NCBI RefSeq assembly: GCF_039542035.1
Contig: NZ_BAABHJ010000019.1
Location: forward strand, 70,950 to 134,949
From: Actinoallomurus liliacearum
GTDB lineage: Bacteria > Actinomycetota > Actinomycetes > Streptosporangiales > Streptosporangiaceae
Length of the DNA stretch: 64,000 bases
Direction: 5' to 3'
The first letter of the stretch is position 1. Each line of letters starts with the position of its first letter. Of this stretch, positions 43,955 to 51,922 are shown piece by piece. Made by a program: the position numbers and the translations under genes. The notes beneath the pieces are model-generated. The model saw nothing but the letters and a program-made list of their open reading frames with translations, was not told the origin of the DNA and did not search any database.

Positions 43955-44001
43955 CGACCATCTGCACTGTACGGGGAGACATCTCTACCAAGGAGAGCCG
44001 T

Positions 44002-45105
44002 ATGCCCAGGTCCACCACCTCATCGCCGGCACTCAACTCGCAGGCGGCGCTCGTCCCCATGCTGGGTTTCGCCGTCTTCCAGATCGCGGCCGCAACGGCT
44101 CGCCTGGGCGTTCCCGACGCGATCGGAGACGGCGCGGCGACGGCCGAGGAGCTCGCCGCCACGACCGGCGCCGACCCCGCCGCGCTGTTCCGCCTGCTGC
44201 GGGCGGCGGCCGCCGTCGGCCTGCTGACCATGTCCGACGGCAAGAAGTTCGAACTGACTGACATGGGCGGGATGTTCCGCACCGACTCGCCGGTCGAGGC
44301 GAACAGCCTGATGCTGCTGAACTCCGCCGCGCCGATCTGGAAGGCGTGGGGCGGCCTCGCGGACGCCGTACGGGCCGGTGAGACGGCCTTCGACCAGGCG
44401 TACGGCGTCGGCATCTTCGACCATCTGGAGCGAGAGCCCGAACTCGCCAGGCTGTTCCACGCCGCCATGGCGTCCGGAACGCGGAGCCAGATCCCCCAGC
44501 TGGCCCGGCACTACAGCTTCCCCGACGCCGAGCACATCATCGACATCGGCGGCGGCAACGGCACGCACATCGCGGCCGTCCTCGAGGCGAACCCGCGGGC
44601 CCGCGGCACGGTGTTCGACACCGCCAGCGGGATCAGCGCCGCACCGGAGGTCCTCGGCCGGGCCGGAGTCGCCGACCGCTGCGCGACCGTCGCCGGCGAC
44701 TTCTTCGCGTCCGTTCCCGCCGACGGGAACGTCTACCTGCTCAAGAACATCCTCGTCGACTGGGACGACGACTCCTGCGTACGGATCCTGCGCAACTGCC
44801 GGACCGCGATGACCCCGCGCGGGCGCGTCGTGGTCGTGACGACGCTCATGCCCGAGGACATCGGCACGCAGAGCGCGTCCGACGTGCTGCCGGCGTGCAT
44901 CTTCGACATCTCGCTGATGGTCACGGTGAAGGGCCGGGAACGGACGCTCGCGGAGTACGAGCGGCTCTTCACCCGGGCGGGGCTCAGCCTCAGCAAGATC
45001 ACGAGGGTCACCCCGGACTCCGCCGACCACACGACGTCGCTCTTCCACATCCTGGAGGCGGTGTCGGCCGCCCACCCGCGTCAGGCGTCCGACGGGCGTG
45101 GCTGA
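44002..45105 (+). CDS. SAM-dependent O-methyltransferase
   Basis: This 367-residue enzyme has a dimerisation domain (LVPMLGFAVFQIAAATARLGV; LFRLLRAAAAVGLL) and a SAM core with IIDIGGGNGTHIAAVLEANP, AGDFFASVP and LKNILVDWDDDSCVRILRN. The usual catalytic His position reads LVDWDDD where many family members have LHDWDDE, so the general base may differ. ATG 44002 follows AAGGAGAG. It precedes the ACP gene by 278 bp on the same strand. Confidence 0.87.
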   Translation: MPRSTTSSPALNSQAALVPMLGFAVFQIAAATARLGVPDAIGDGAATAEELAATTGADPAALFRLLRAAAAVGLLTMSDGKKFELTDMGGMFRTDSPVEANSLMLLNSAAPIWKAWGGLADAVRAGETAFDQAYGVGIFDHLEREPELARLFHAAMASGTRSQIPQLARHYSFPDAEHIIDIGGGNGTHIAAVLEANPRARGTVFDTASGISAAPEVLGRAGVADRCATVAGDFFASVPADGNVYLLKNILVDWDDDSCVRILRNCRTAMTPRGRVVVVTTLMPEDIGTQSASDVLPACIFDISLMVTVKGRERTLAEYERLFTRAGLSLSKITRVTPDSADHTTSLFHILEAVSAAHPRQASDGRG

Positions 45106-45171
45106 GAGCCGTCGCGCGGTACGTCGCTGAGACCCGCTCTCCGTTCGAACCACGGCGATCCCCTCGGCCGC

Positions 45172-45233
45172 TCGAGCGCCCTCGCTCGAGCGCGCCCGGG
45201 GCCGGGTCGCCGCGCTCGAGCGTGCCTTGAGCG
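45172..45233 (+). promoter_or_regulatory. Best SARP box of the cluster, upstream of the ACP gene
   Basis: TCGAGCG at 45216-45222 and TTGAGCG at 45227-45233 are 11 bp apart and match the DnrI/ActII-ORF4-type consensus at 7/7 and 6/7. Further perfect TCGAGCG copies begin at 45172 and 45186. Three GCTCGAGC octamers overlap these sites. GATGCT about 8 bp downstream could be the -10. The region upstream of ATG/GTG 45384 is otherwise gene-free. Confidence 0.6.
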
Positions 45234-45383
45234 CCGTCCCGGATGCTGCCGACGGACCTCTCGTCGCCGGAGGCAACGTGGCACGCACGACGGCGCCGGC
45301 CTCCGCCGGCGCGTCCCGTCGCCTCCGGCACGCCGGGCCCGTGAGCCAGCAGACCGCCCTCAGCCGAGAGAGAGGCCCCTGCC

Positions 45384-45656
45384 GTGCGCGTGTTCACCAT
45401 GGAGGACCTGGTCGGCGTCCTGTACGAGTGCGCGCGCCCCGGGCAGCGGGCGGGCCTGAGCGGCGACATCGCCGACATCCCCCTCGCCGAGCTCGGATAC
45501 GACTCGTTGGGGATACTCGAGGTCGCGGCGAGGATCGAACGGAGGCTCAACGTGCTGCTCGGCGATGACACCGTGGCGAGGACGGTGACCCCGGCGGACC
45601 TGGTCCGGCTCGTCAACGAGGACATCGCGGCCGCCGAGCGCGCGGCGCGGAAGTGA
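45384..45656 (+). CDS. Acyl carrier protein, type II PKS style
   Basis: This 90-residue carrier protein has phosphopantetheine attachment Ser41 in LAELGYDSLGILEVAARIERR, the spelling of minimal-PKS ACPs (aryl carrier proteins of siderophore systems differ). GTG 45384 follows a GAGAGAGG sequence. It is unusual in standing alone: no KS-alpha or KS-beta gene is adjacent. It is convergent with the DAHP synthase/salicylate operon, so it could be the chain-bearing ACP of the PKS or a carrier dedicated to the salicyl starter. Confidence 0.9.
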   Translation: MRVFTMEDLVGVLYECARPGQRAGLSGDIADIPLAELGYDSLGILEVAARIERRLNVLLGDDTVARTVTPADLVRLVNEDIAAAERAARK

Positions 45657-45723
45657 GACCCGGGACAGGCGAAGCCGGACAGGAGGCAAGCCCGGCGGAT
45701 CGGGCAGGAGGCAGGGCCGGCGG

Positions 45724-45778
45724 GACCGGCCGCTCGCGCCGGCGTCAGGCCGGCCGCTCGGCGTGACGGCGGCCGGTC
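45724..45778. terminator. Possible terminator between ACP and DAHP synthase
   Basis: GACCGGCCGC at 45724-45733 is complementary to 45769-45778, with further GCCGGC pairings possible inside. It lies between the two convergent stops. The long loop makes this weaker than the cluster's other hairpins. Confidence 0.35.
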
Positions 45779-45805
45779 TGACGGGCGGCTCGAGTGCCAT
45801 GCCGC

Positions 45806-46831
45806 TCAGGCGACGTGGCGACCCAGCACGGCCAGGACCCTCTCCAGATCGACCATCGTGCTCTTGAACTCCTCCGAGCTGAGGGCCTGGTCCGCGTCGC
45901 AGAGGGCGCTCGCCGGGTCATTGTGCACATCGACGATGACCCCGTCCGCGCCGGCCGCCGCGGCGGCCAGGGTCAGGGAGGGCACCATGAAGGCGCGTCC
46001 CGCGGAGTGACTGGGATCGACGATGATCGGCAGGTGGCTCAGCCGCTTCACGATCGGCACGGCCGCCAGGTCCAGGGTGAACCGCGACGCGGTCTCGAAC
46101 GTACGGATGCCCCGCTCGCACAGCATCACCTGCGGGTTGCCGGCGTTCATCACGTACTCGGCCGCCAGCAGCCACTCCTGGATGGTCGCCGCCAGGCCGC
46201 GTTTGAGCAGCACCGGACGCCCGCACCGGCCCACCTCTCCGAGCAGCGCGTAGTTCTGCATGTTGCGGGCCCCGACCTGGACGACGTCGGCGTACTCCGC
46301 CACGGTCTCGACGTCCTTCGGCTGGATCGCCTCGGTCACCACGGGCAGGCCGGAGCGCAGCCGCTCCTCGGCGAGCAGCTCCAGGCCCCGCACGCCCAGC
46401 CCCTGGAAGCTGTACGGCGAGGTCCGGGGCTTGAACGCACCGCCGCGGAGCATCGACGCCTTCGCCGAGGTGACGACCGCGGCCGTCGCGGCCAGTTGCT
46501 CACGGCTCTCCACGGCGCACGGGCCGGCGATCACGAGGAAGGTGCCGTCGCCGATCCACCGGCCGGCCACCTCGATCATCGTGGACACGCTCTGGAACTT
46601 CCTGCCGCTGAGCGGGTGCGGGTCGGTGGAGCCGACGACCCTGGCCACGATCGGCAGTTGCCTGAGCCAGGTCTCGTCGATGTCCTGGGCCGTCTCGAGG
46701 ATCAGCCACCGCCCCGGCCAGCGGACGATGTGCGGGCTGCCGCCCCGGCTCCTCAACAGGGCCGCCAGCTGTTCGGCGTCCTCGTGGTCGGCGTGGTCTA
46801 CCAGCTCGATGATCACTGTGTGCCTCGCCAT
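45806..46831 (-). CDS. 3-deoxy-D-arabino-heptulosonate 7-phosphate (DAHP) synthase, type I-beta
   Basis: This 341-residue enzyme condenses PEP and erythrose 4-phosphate, the first step of the shikimate pathway. It has an N-terminal ferredoxin-like regulatory domain (~1-70) and a catalytic barrel with VIAGPCAVES, MLRGGAFKPRTSPYSFQG, GARNMQNYALL, KRGLAATIQEWLLAAEY and IIVDPSHSAGRA. It is the last gene of the ligase-salicylate synthase-DAHP synthase operon; its ATG overlaps the previous stop by one base (TGATG). A cluster-borne copy probably bypasses feedback control to raise chorismate supply for salicylate. Confidence 0.94.
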   Translation of the reverse strand: MARHTVIIELVDHADHEDAEQLAALLRSRGGSPHIVRWPGRWLILETAQDIDETWLRQLPIVARVVGSTDPHPLSGRKFQSVSTMIEVAGRWIGDGTFLVIAGPCAVESREQLAATAAVVTSAKASMLRGGAFKPRTSPYSFQGLGVRGLELLAEERLRSGLPVVTEAIQPKDVETVAEYADVVQVGARNMQNYALLGEVGRCGRPVLLKRGLAATIQEWLLAAEYVMNAGNPQVMLCERGIRTFETASRFTLDLAAVPIVKRLSHLPIIVDPSHSAGRAFMVPSLTLAAAAAGADGVIVDVHNDPASALCDADQALSSEEFKSTMVDLERVLAVLGRHVA

Positions 46832-48186
46832 CACAGCGTCGCGGGTGCGGTGTCGTGGGCGGCGGCCGGCACCAGGTGGGTGGCCACGCTGCGGAGCTTC
46901 TCGCAGGTCTCCTCGAACTCCCGCTCCGGGGTCGACTGCTGGACGATGCCCGCGCCGGCCCGCAGCCAGGTCCGGTCGCCCTGCTGGAAGGCCGTGCGGA
47001 GGACCAGCGCCGCGTCCAGGTCGCCCGCCGAGCTCAGGGTCAGAACGGCGCCGCCGTACAGGCCTCGGGGTTCCGTCTCGAGACGGTGGATGCACTCGTA
47101 CGCGGCGGTCTTGGGGATCCCGGAGGCCGTGATGGCCGGGAAGACGGTCCGGAAGGCGTCCCACGGGGTGTGGCCGGGGGCGAGCCGCCCGGTGACCGTG
47201 GAACCGAGGTGCTGTACGGTGCCGCGCTCCTTGACCGCCATGAACTCCCCGACCGCGACGCTTCCCGGCTCGCACAGGATCGAGAGCTCGTCGTAGGCGA
47301 CCTTGACGGAGATGCAGTGCTCGTAGATCTCCTTCGCGTCGCTGAGCAGGTCGGCCCGCAGGCGCGCGTTCTCGGCCGGAACGTCGGTCAGTGCCCGCGT
47401 TCCGGCCAGCGGCTGGGTGACGACGTGACCGTCGGGCTCCACCTCGACGACGGTCTCCGGGCTGAAGCCGACCGCGCGGAAGCCGTCCAGGTCGAAGAGG
47501 AAGGAGCGGGCCGGGTTGTTCCGCCGGCGGCCCTCGACGTACGTGCCGGCCAGGTCGACGCCGAAGTCGACGGGCACGAGCCGGGAGAGGATGACCTTCT
47601 GCAGCCTGCCGCCCCGGAACTCCTCGATGGCGGACCTGACCGCCCTGCGGTAGCCCTCCTCTCCCGAGGACGCCACGTCGAGCGTGGCGGGGCCGCCGTG
47701 CGCCGGCGCGGCCCCGTGCTCCTGCTCGCTCACGAGGGCGGCCATCAGCAGCAGGTGATCGTCGTCGAGCGAGCGCACGACCGTCTGCTCCGCCGAGATG
47801 ACGACCTCCGTCTCGGGGATGACGAGGTGGAGCAGCCGCTCGTCGCCGACGGCCTCGCTCCAGCCCGCCGTCGCGTAGGCGAGTTCGAAGGCGGTCCAGC
47901 CGTACGCGCGCCAGGACGGGAAGGGCGCCTCGTGGAGCACGCGGGAGACCGTCTCGATGATGTCGCCGACCGGGTGGAGCCGTTCCTCGCCGCCCCATCG
48001 GACCCGGACCTGGCTCCTGGTCGCCGTGATCTCCCCGGCGGCTCCGCACGCGAGCGCGACTGTGCCGTTCCGTTCGTAGAGCATGTAGTCGCGGCATATT
48101 CCGCTCTGGGTAAGCCGTGCCGCCGTGGCGATCGGATCGTTAGCCGATACCACCGTTAGTTCGCGATATTCCCGGCTCGTCAGCAT
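46831..48186 (-). CDS. Salicylate synthase (MbtI/Irp9/YbtS type)
   Basis: This 451-residue chorismate-utilising enzyme makes salicylate via isochorismate. Length and landmarks match MbtI/Irp9: base Lys197 in LQKVILSR (a lysine there activates water; anthranilate synthases have Gln), PLAGTRAL, EIYEHCISVKVAYDEL, VQHLGSTVTGRL, TASGIPKTAAYECIHRLE and RGLYGGAVL. No glutamine amidotransferase partner gene is present, against anthranilate synthase. ATG 48186 starts one base after the ligase stop. The product is presumed to be activated by the ligase next door. Confidence 0.92.
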   Translation of the reverse strand: MLTSREYRELTVVSANDPIATAARLTQSGICRDYMLYERNGTVALACGAAGEITATRSQVRVRWGGEERLHPVGDIIETVSRVLHEAPFPSWRAYGWTAFELAYATAGWSEAVGDERLLHLVIPETEVVISAEQTVVRSLDDDHLLLMAALVSEQEHGAAPAHGGPATLDVASSGEEGYRRAVRSAIEEFRGGRLQKVILSRLVPVDFGVDLAGTYVEGRRRNNPARSFLFDLDGFRAVGFSPETVVEVEPDGHVVTQPLAGTRALTDVPAENARLRADLLSDAKEIYEHCISVKVAYDELSILCEPGSVAVGEFMAVKERGTVQHLGSTVTGRLAPGHTPWDAFRTVFPAITASGIPKTAAYECIHRLETEPRGLYGGAVLTLSSAGDLDAALVLRTAFQQGDRTWLRAGAGIVQQSTPEREFEETCEKLRSVATHLVPAAAHDTAPATL

Positions 48187-48187
48187 G

Positions 48188-49834
48188 CTAGGCCTTCTGT
48201 CTTTCCGCGAGCAGCACACGCAGTCGTTTCTTGTCGGGTTTTCCGATGTCGGTGAGCGGCAGCTCGTCGAAGAACTCGATCCGTTCCGGAAATTTGTAAA
48301 GGGCGAAGCCTCGGTCCGCGAACTCCGCGCGGACCTCGGCGAGACCGGGCTCGGTGCCGGAACTCGTCACCACGCAGACGCAGACCCGCTCTCCCACCTC
48401 GTCGTCCGGCACCCCGACGACCGCCGCCCGCGCGACCCACGGGAGGCCGTACAGGACGTCCTCCAGCTCCTGGGCGGAGACCTTCTCGCCGGCCCGGTTG
48501 ATCAGGTCCTTCTTCCGGCCCTCCACGACGAGGTTGCCGCTCGGGTGCAGCCGGACGACGTCGCCGGTGCGGTACCAGCCGTCAGGAGTGAACGACTGCG
48601 CGTTGTGCACACCGCCGCGGAAGTATCCCCGGGGGGTGTAGGGGCCGCGCGTCAGCAGCTCCCCCGGCAGCCCCTCCGGCACGTCGGCCCCGTCGTCGTC
48701 GACGATCCTGATCTCATCGTCGGGGCACATCGGGCGCCCCTGGGTCTCCGCCACGACGTCCGAGGGGTCGTCGAGGCCGGTGTAGTTGATCAGTCCTTCG
48801 GCCATCCCGAAGACCTGCTGCAGCCGGCAGCCGAGCCGCGGCGTCACCCGGAGGGCGACCTCCGGCGCGAGCCGCGCGCCGCCCACCTGGATGAGCTCGA
48901 GGCTGGACAGGTCGTGCCGGCCGGGTTCGTAGTACTCGAGCCAGCGCTGCACGACGGCGGGCACGGCCGAGGTGACCGTCACCCGCTCCCGCTCGATGGC
49001 GGCGAAGGCGGCACGGGGTTCCGGGCTCGGCAGGAGCACGACGCGGCCGCCGACCATCAATGTGCCCAGGACACCGGGCGAGCCGAGCGGGAAGTTGTGC
49101 CCCACCGGCAACGCGGTGAGGTACACCGTCTCGGGGCCGAGGCCCGACACCTCGCCGCTGCGCCGGGCGTTGTACTCGTAGTCGTTGTGGGTCCGGGCGA
49201 TCATCTTGGGCAGCCCGGTGGTCCCGCCCGACATGAGCATCAGGGCCACGTCGGTCGCCCGGGGGGCGAGGTCGTCGAGCAGCTTCCCGCGCGTCTGGGC
49301 GTCGCCCTCCGCGGAGAGCAGACCGTGCAGCCCGATCGCGCGGGACGAGACGGGGTCGCCGACGACCAGGACATGGCGGAGATGCGGCAGCGAGTCCGTC
49401 AACCGCAGCGCCATGTCCTGGTAGTCGAACCTGCGCCAGACCGCGGGGACCACGATCGCCGCCGCCTCCACGTGCGCCGCCAGGTGGGTCAGCTCCCGCT
49501 CCCGGTAGGTGGGCAGTGCCATCACCGGCACCACGCCGACGCGGATCGCGGCGAGCGTGGTGACGACGAACTCCCAGCAGTTCTGGAGCTGGACGAGCAT
49601 GGCGTCGCCGTCCCGAAGCCCGAGATCGACCAGGTTCACGGCGACCGTGTCGACGAGCGCGGCGAGCTCCGTGTAGGCGATCCGCCGGTCCCCGTCGACG
49701 AGAGCCGTGCGAGGGCCGTACCGGTCGGCCCACTCGCCCACCAGCGAGCCCAGCGTCACACCCCGCCAGTAGCCCTTCGCGGTGTACTCCGCCATCAGAG
49801 ACGGCGGCCACGGTACCTGCCCGTCACGTGCCAT
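48188..49834 (-). CDS. Salicyl-/2,3-dihydroxybenzoyl-AMP ligase
   Basis: This 548-residue adenylate-forming enzyme of the DhbE/EntE/MbtA/YbtE family has A3 LMSGGTTGLPKMIARTHNDY, A5 QVFGMAEGLINYTGLDD, A7 GWYRTGD, A8 VVEGRKKDLINRAGEKVS and A10 LPLTDIGKPDKK. Because the following gene makes salicylate, salicylate is the likely substrate; it is transferred to a carrier protein or CoA. ATG 49834 is chosen for its GGAGG spacing; a 24-residue longer reading is possible. It heads the coupled three-gene starter-unit operon. Confidence 0.92.
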   Translation of the reverse strand: MARDGQVPWPPSLMAEYTAKGYWRGVTLGSLVGEWADRYGPRTALVDGDRRIAYTELAALVDTVAVNLVDLGLRDGDAMLVQLQNCWEFVVTTLAAIRVGVVPVMALPTYRERELTHLAAHVEAAAIVVPAVWRRFDYQDMALRLTDSLPHLRHVLVVGDPVSSRAIGLHGLLSAEGDAQTRGKLLDDLAPRATDVALMLMSGGTTGLPKMIARTHNDYEYNARRSGEVSGLGPETVYLTALPVGHNFPLGSPGVLGTLMVGGRVVLLPSPEPRAAFAAIERERVTVTSAVPAVVQRWLEYYEPGRHDLSSLELIQVGGARLAPEVALRVTPRLGCRLQQVFGMAEGLINYTGLDDPSDVVAETQGRPMCPDDEIRIVDDDGADVPEGLPGELLTRGPYTPRGYFRGGVHNAQSFTPDGWYRTGDVVRLHPSGNLVVEGRKKDLINRAGEKVSAQELEDVLYGLPWVARAAVVGVPDDEVGERVCVCVVTSSGTEPGLAEVRAEFADRGFALYKFPERIEFFDELPLTDIGKPDKKRLRVLLAERQKA

Positions 49835-49939
49835 GTGTCCTCCAGAGTCGGCGAACCGCCATCCGTGCACCCGGTCGGTCACCTGGGGAAACGCGCGGCC
49901 GACCATGCCTTCCGGACGCGGGCGACGCCTGTCCGCGGC

Positions 49940-50977
49940 CTACTTGTAACCGACGACCAGGGCGTGGCTGAACTTCATCCCGTCGTAGCGCTCGACGCGC
50001 GAGAAGCCGGCCGCGCGGATGGCGGCCTCCATGTCGTTGGGCGAGTAGACCATGCCCTCACCGGAGGCCAGGGTGATGAAGTACGGCGACATGAAGCCGG
50101 CGGTCGCCGAACCGGTGCCCTCGTCGTTCGAGACGAAGTTGTAGACGAGGCAGGCGCCGCCCTCCGGAAGCGCGTCGTAGCACTTGCGGAGCATCTCGGT
50201 GTTCCGCTCGAGGGACCAGATCTCGAAGATGTGGAAGAACATGATCCCGTCGATCCCCTCGGGGAACGGGTCGTGCAGCATGTTGCCCGGGAAGGTGTGC
50301 ACGCGCTTGCTCAGGTCGGCGTCGGCCGCGTTCCGCTCCGCGATCCCGATGACCTTCTCGTGGTCGAAGACCGTGACCTCGAGGTCCGTGTAGCGCTTGG
50401 CCAGCTCGATGCTGTTGGTGCCGTCACCGCCGCCGATGTCGACGACATGGTGCAGGGCCGAGAAGTCGAACCTGTCCATGACCTGCGAGAACGCCTTGTG
50501 AGAGGCGTCCCCCATGTTGTCGTAGAACACCTTCTGCAGCTCCGGGCGGGTCGTGAGGCGCTCGTACAGGGTCTCGCCCGGGCCGTCCAGGTGCCGGAGG
50601 CCGACGTTCGTGAACTGCCGGGTCGCCTCGGCGTAGTCGCCGAGCGTCGGGTTGATGATCTCCGCCTGGATGTCGACCAGCGGGCCGAGGAACTCCGGGC
50701 TGGACTTCAGCATCTTGCGACGGATGATGGCGCTGTTGACGTACTTGTCGCCGTCCTTCTTCAGCAGCTCGATCGAGCACAGGCCGAGGAGCAGGATCCG
50801 GGCCGGCTGGTAATCGACACCGAGGCTCTGCGCCGTCTCCTCGATGGTCATTCCACCGGCGTTCTCCAGCTTCTCGAAGAGGTCGAACTCGAGGCCCGTG
50901 CGCAGGAGCTCGAATGCCGTCGTGCCGTGGATGATGATCCGGAGGAACTCGGCGTCTTTGATCGTGATGTCGGCCAC
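49940..50977 (-). CDS. SAM-dependent O-methyltransferase
   Basis: This 345-residue methyltransferase has a dimerisation domain (GTTAFELLRTGLEFDLFEKL; LLLGLCSIELLKKDG) and a SAM core with VVDIGGGDGTNSIELAKRY, FPGNMLHDPFP and FFHIFEIWSLERNTEML. A Glu occupies the position of the usual catalytic His-Asp pair (FEIW in place of HDW), so it may use other chemistry. The GTG at 50977 has AAAGGAAC upstream. It precedes the starter-unit operon by 105 bp on the same strand and may be co-transcribed. Confidence 0.87.
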   Translation of the reverse strand: MADITIKDAEFLRIIIHGTTAFELLRTGLEFDLFEKLENAGGMTIEETAQSLGVDYQPARILLLGLCSIELLKKDGDKYVNSAIIRRKMLKSSPEFLGPLVDIQAEIINPTLGDYAEATRQFTNVGLRHLDGPGETLYERLTTRPELQKVFYDNMGDASHKAFSQVMDRFDFSALHHVVDIGGGDGTNSIELAKRYTDLEVTVFDHEKVIGIAERNAADADLSKRVHTFPGNMLHDPFPEGIDGIMFFHIFEIWSLERNTEMLRKCYDALPEGGACLVYNFVSNDEGTGSATAGFMSPYFITLASGEGMVYSPNDMEAAIRAAGFSRVERYDGMKFSHALVVGYK

Positions 50978-51254
50978 GTTCGGTTCCTTTCTCTGGCCCG
51001 GCCACCATCGTGGCGACGCCCTCTCGCGAGCCACTTGGTCCCGGCTCGAAGCACCCGGCGCCGGGGGCGCGCGCGAACCGCCGGGATCGATGAGCATGAC
51101 CTCCGGCTCCGCCCTCGCACCGTCGGGCGGGCTCGTCGGCCGCGCTAGCCGCCGCCGCGCCCGGCGCTGGTCCAGTGGCCGTCGAGCGACGTTCCATGCC
51201 TCCACGGCACGGTGATGCACGTCCGTTGGTCGGCATCGATGTGAGGCGGTCACG

Positions 51255-51710
51255 TTGGTCACGAACATCCTCACCGCGCTGCTCGTACTGGGCAGCGGGA
51301 CCGTCGCGGGCGTCATGTTCGCCGTCGCGGTGAGCACGCTCCCCGCGCTGCTGTCCATGCCTCCGGACCAGTACGTCGACGCCCATCGGGCGCTGGGCCG
51401 CAACTGGGACCCGACGATGCCGATCATCGTGTTGTCCTCCACGATCATCGCGACCGTCCTGGCCTTCCTGGTGTCCGCCCCGGTGCCGCGCACGATGTTC
51501 GCCGTCTCCGCCGCCCTCCTGCTCGGAGTGGCCGGCGTCTCGCACCTGTGCAACGTGCCGATCAACCGTGCCGTGAAGGCGCTGGACTCGCGCGACATCC
51601 CGGCGGACTGGCCGGACCCGCGGCCGCTGTGGCGCAGATGGCACCTGCTGCGGACCGGCTTCGCCGTGACGGCGCTGACCGTGGTCGGGCTGACCGTCGC
51701 CTTCACGTGA
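51255..51710 (+). CDS. DUF1772 (anthrone-oxygenase family) membrane protein
   Basis: This 151-residue protein has four hydrophobic helices (about 3-25, 55-75, 80-97, 130-150), with NWDPTMPI and HLCNVPINRAVKAL, the DUF1772/anthrone oxygenase hallmark. Fungal members oxidise anthrones to anthraquinones without cofactor; actinobacterial members often lie in aromatic polyketide clusters. A ring-oxidising role is inferred. The start is TTG 51255 with GAGG upstream. It is divergent from the methyltransferase at 49.9 kb. Confidence 0.8.
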   Translation: MVTNILTALLVLGSGTVAGVMFAVAVSTLPALLSMPPDQYVDAHRALGRNWDPTMPIIVLSSTIIATVLAFLVSAPVPRTMFAVSAALLLGVAGVSHLCNVPINRAVKALDSRDIPADWPDPRPLWRRWHLLRTGFAVTALTVVGLTVAFT

Positions 51711-51720
51711 CGGTGCCCCC

Positions 51721-51810
51721 GAGCGACGCCGTCCCCCCGAGCGACGCCGTCCCCGAGTGACGCCGTCCCCGAGTGACGCCGTCCCCGAGTGACGCCGTCC
51801 CCGAGTGACG
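51721..51810 (+). repeat. 16-bp tandem repeat, five units plus a partial
   Basis: One 18-bp unit (51721-51738) and four 16-bp units (51739-51802) of GAGTGACGCCGTCCCC or GAGCGACGCCGTCCCC run head to tail, followed by a half unit to 51810. The last three full units are identical. The array lies just after the DUF1772 stop and before the glycosyltransferase promoter. Confidence 0.9.
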
Positions 51811-51823
51811 GGCGCCGGCCCGC

Positions 51824-51891
51824 TCCAGGCCCGCTCGAGCCGCAGGGGGCGGTGACGCTCACCCTCCGGAGGCTTGAGGCCGCCTAGAGCC
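51824..51891 (+). promoter_or_regulatory. Two SARP-type boxes upstream of the glycosyltransferase gene
   Basis: TCCAGGC/TCGAGCC (51824, 51835) and TTGAGGC/TAGAGCC (51874, 51885) are both spaced 11 bp, and the two boxes are 50 bp apart, the same distance as the pair of boxes upstream of the amidotransferase gene. The glycosyltransferase ATG is 31 bp further on. Confidence 0.5.
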
Positions 51892-51922
51892 GTCGCCCAG
51901 CGGCAGGTGGTGACATGGGCGG

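Noticed and set aside
46832..48097. N-terminal extension of the DAHP synthase frame to ~760 residues
   Set aside because: The extension is out-of-frame salicylate synthase sequence, Arg/Gly-rich with no family match; the true ATG at 46831 overlaps the previous stop.
46831..48186. Anthranilate synthase as the identity of the chorismate enzyme
   Set aside because: Lys197 occupies the position where anthranilate synthases have Gln, the protein matches MbtI/Irp9 in length and motifs, and no glutamine amidotransferase partner is present.
45806..49834. The salicylate genes as part of a siderophore (mycobactin/yersiniabactin-like) locus
   Set aside because: No NRPS, siderophore exporter, receptor or iron box is visible; all neighbours are aromatic-polyketide genes. 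It remains a fallback if NRPS genes lie beyond the right edge.
51721..51810. The 16-bp tandem array as a CRISPR array
   Set aside because: Units are directly adjacent with no unique spacers, and no cas genes are present.
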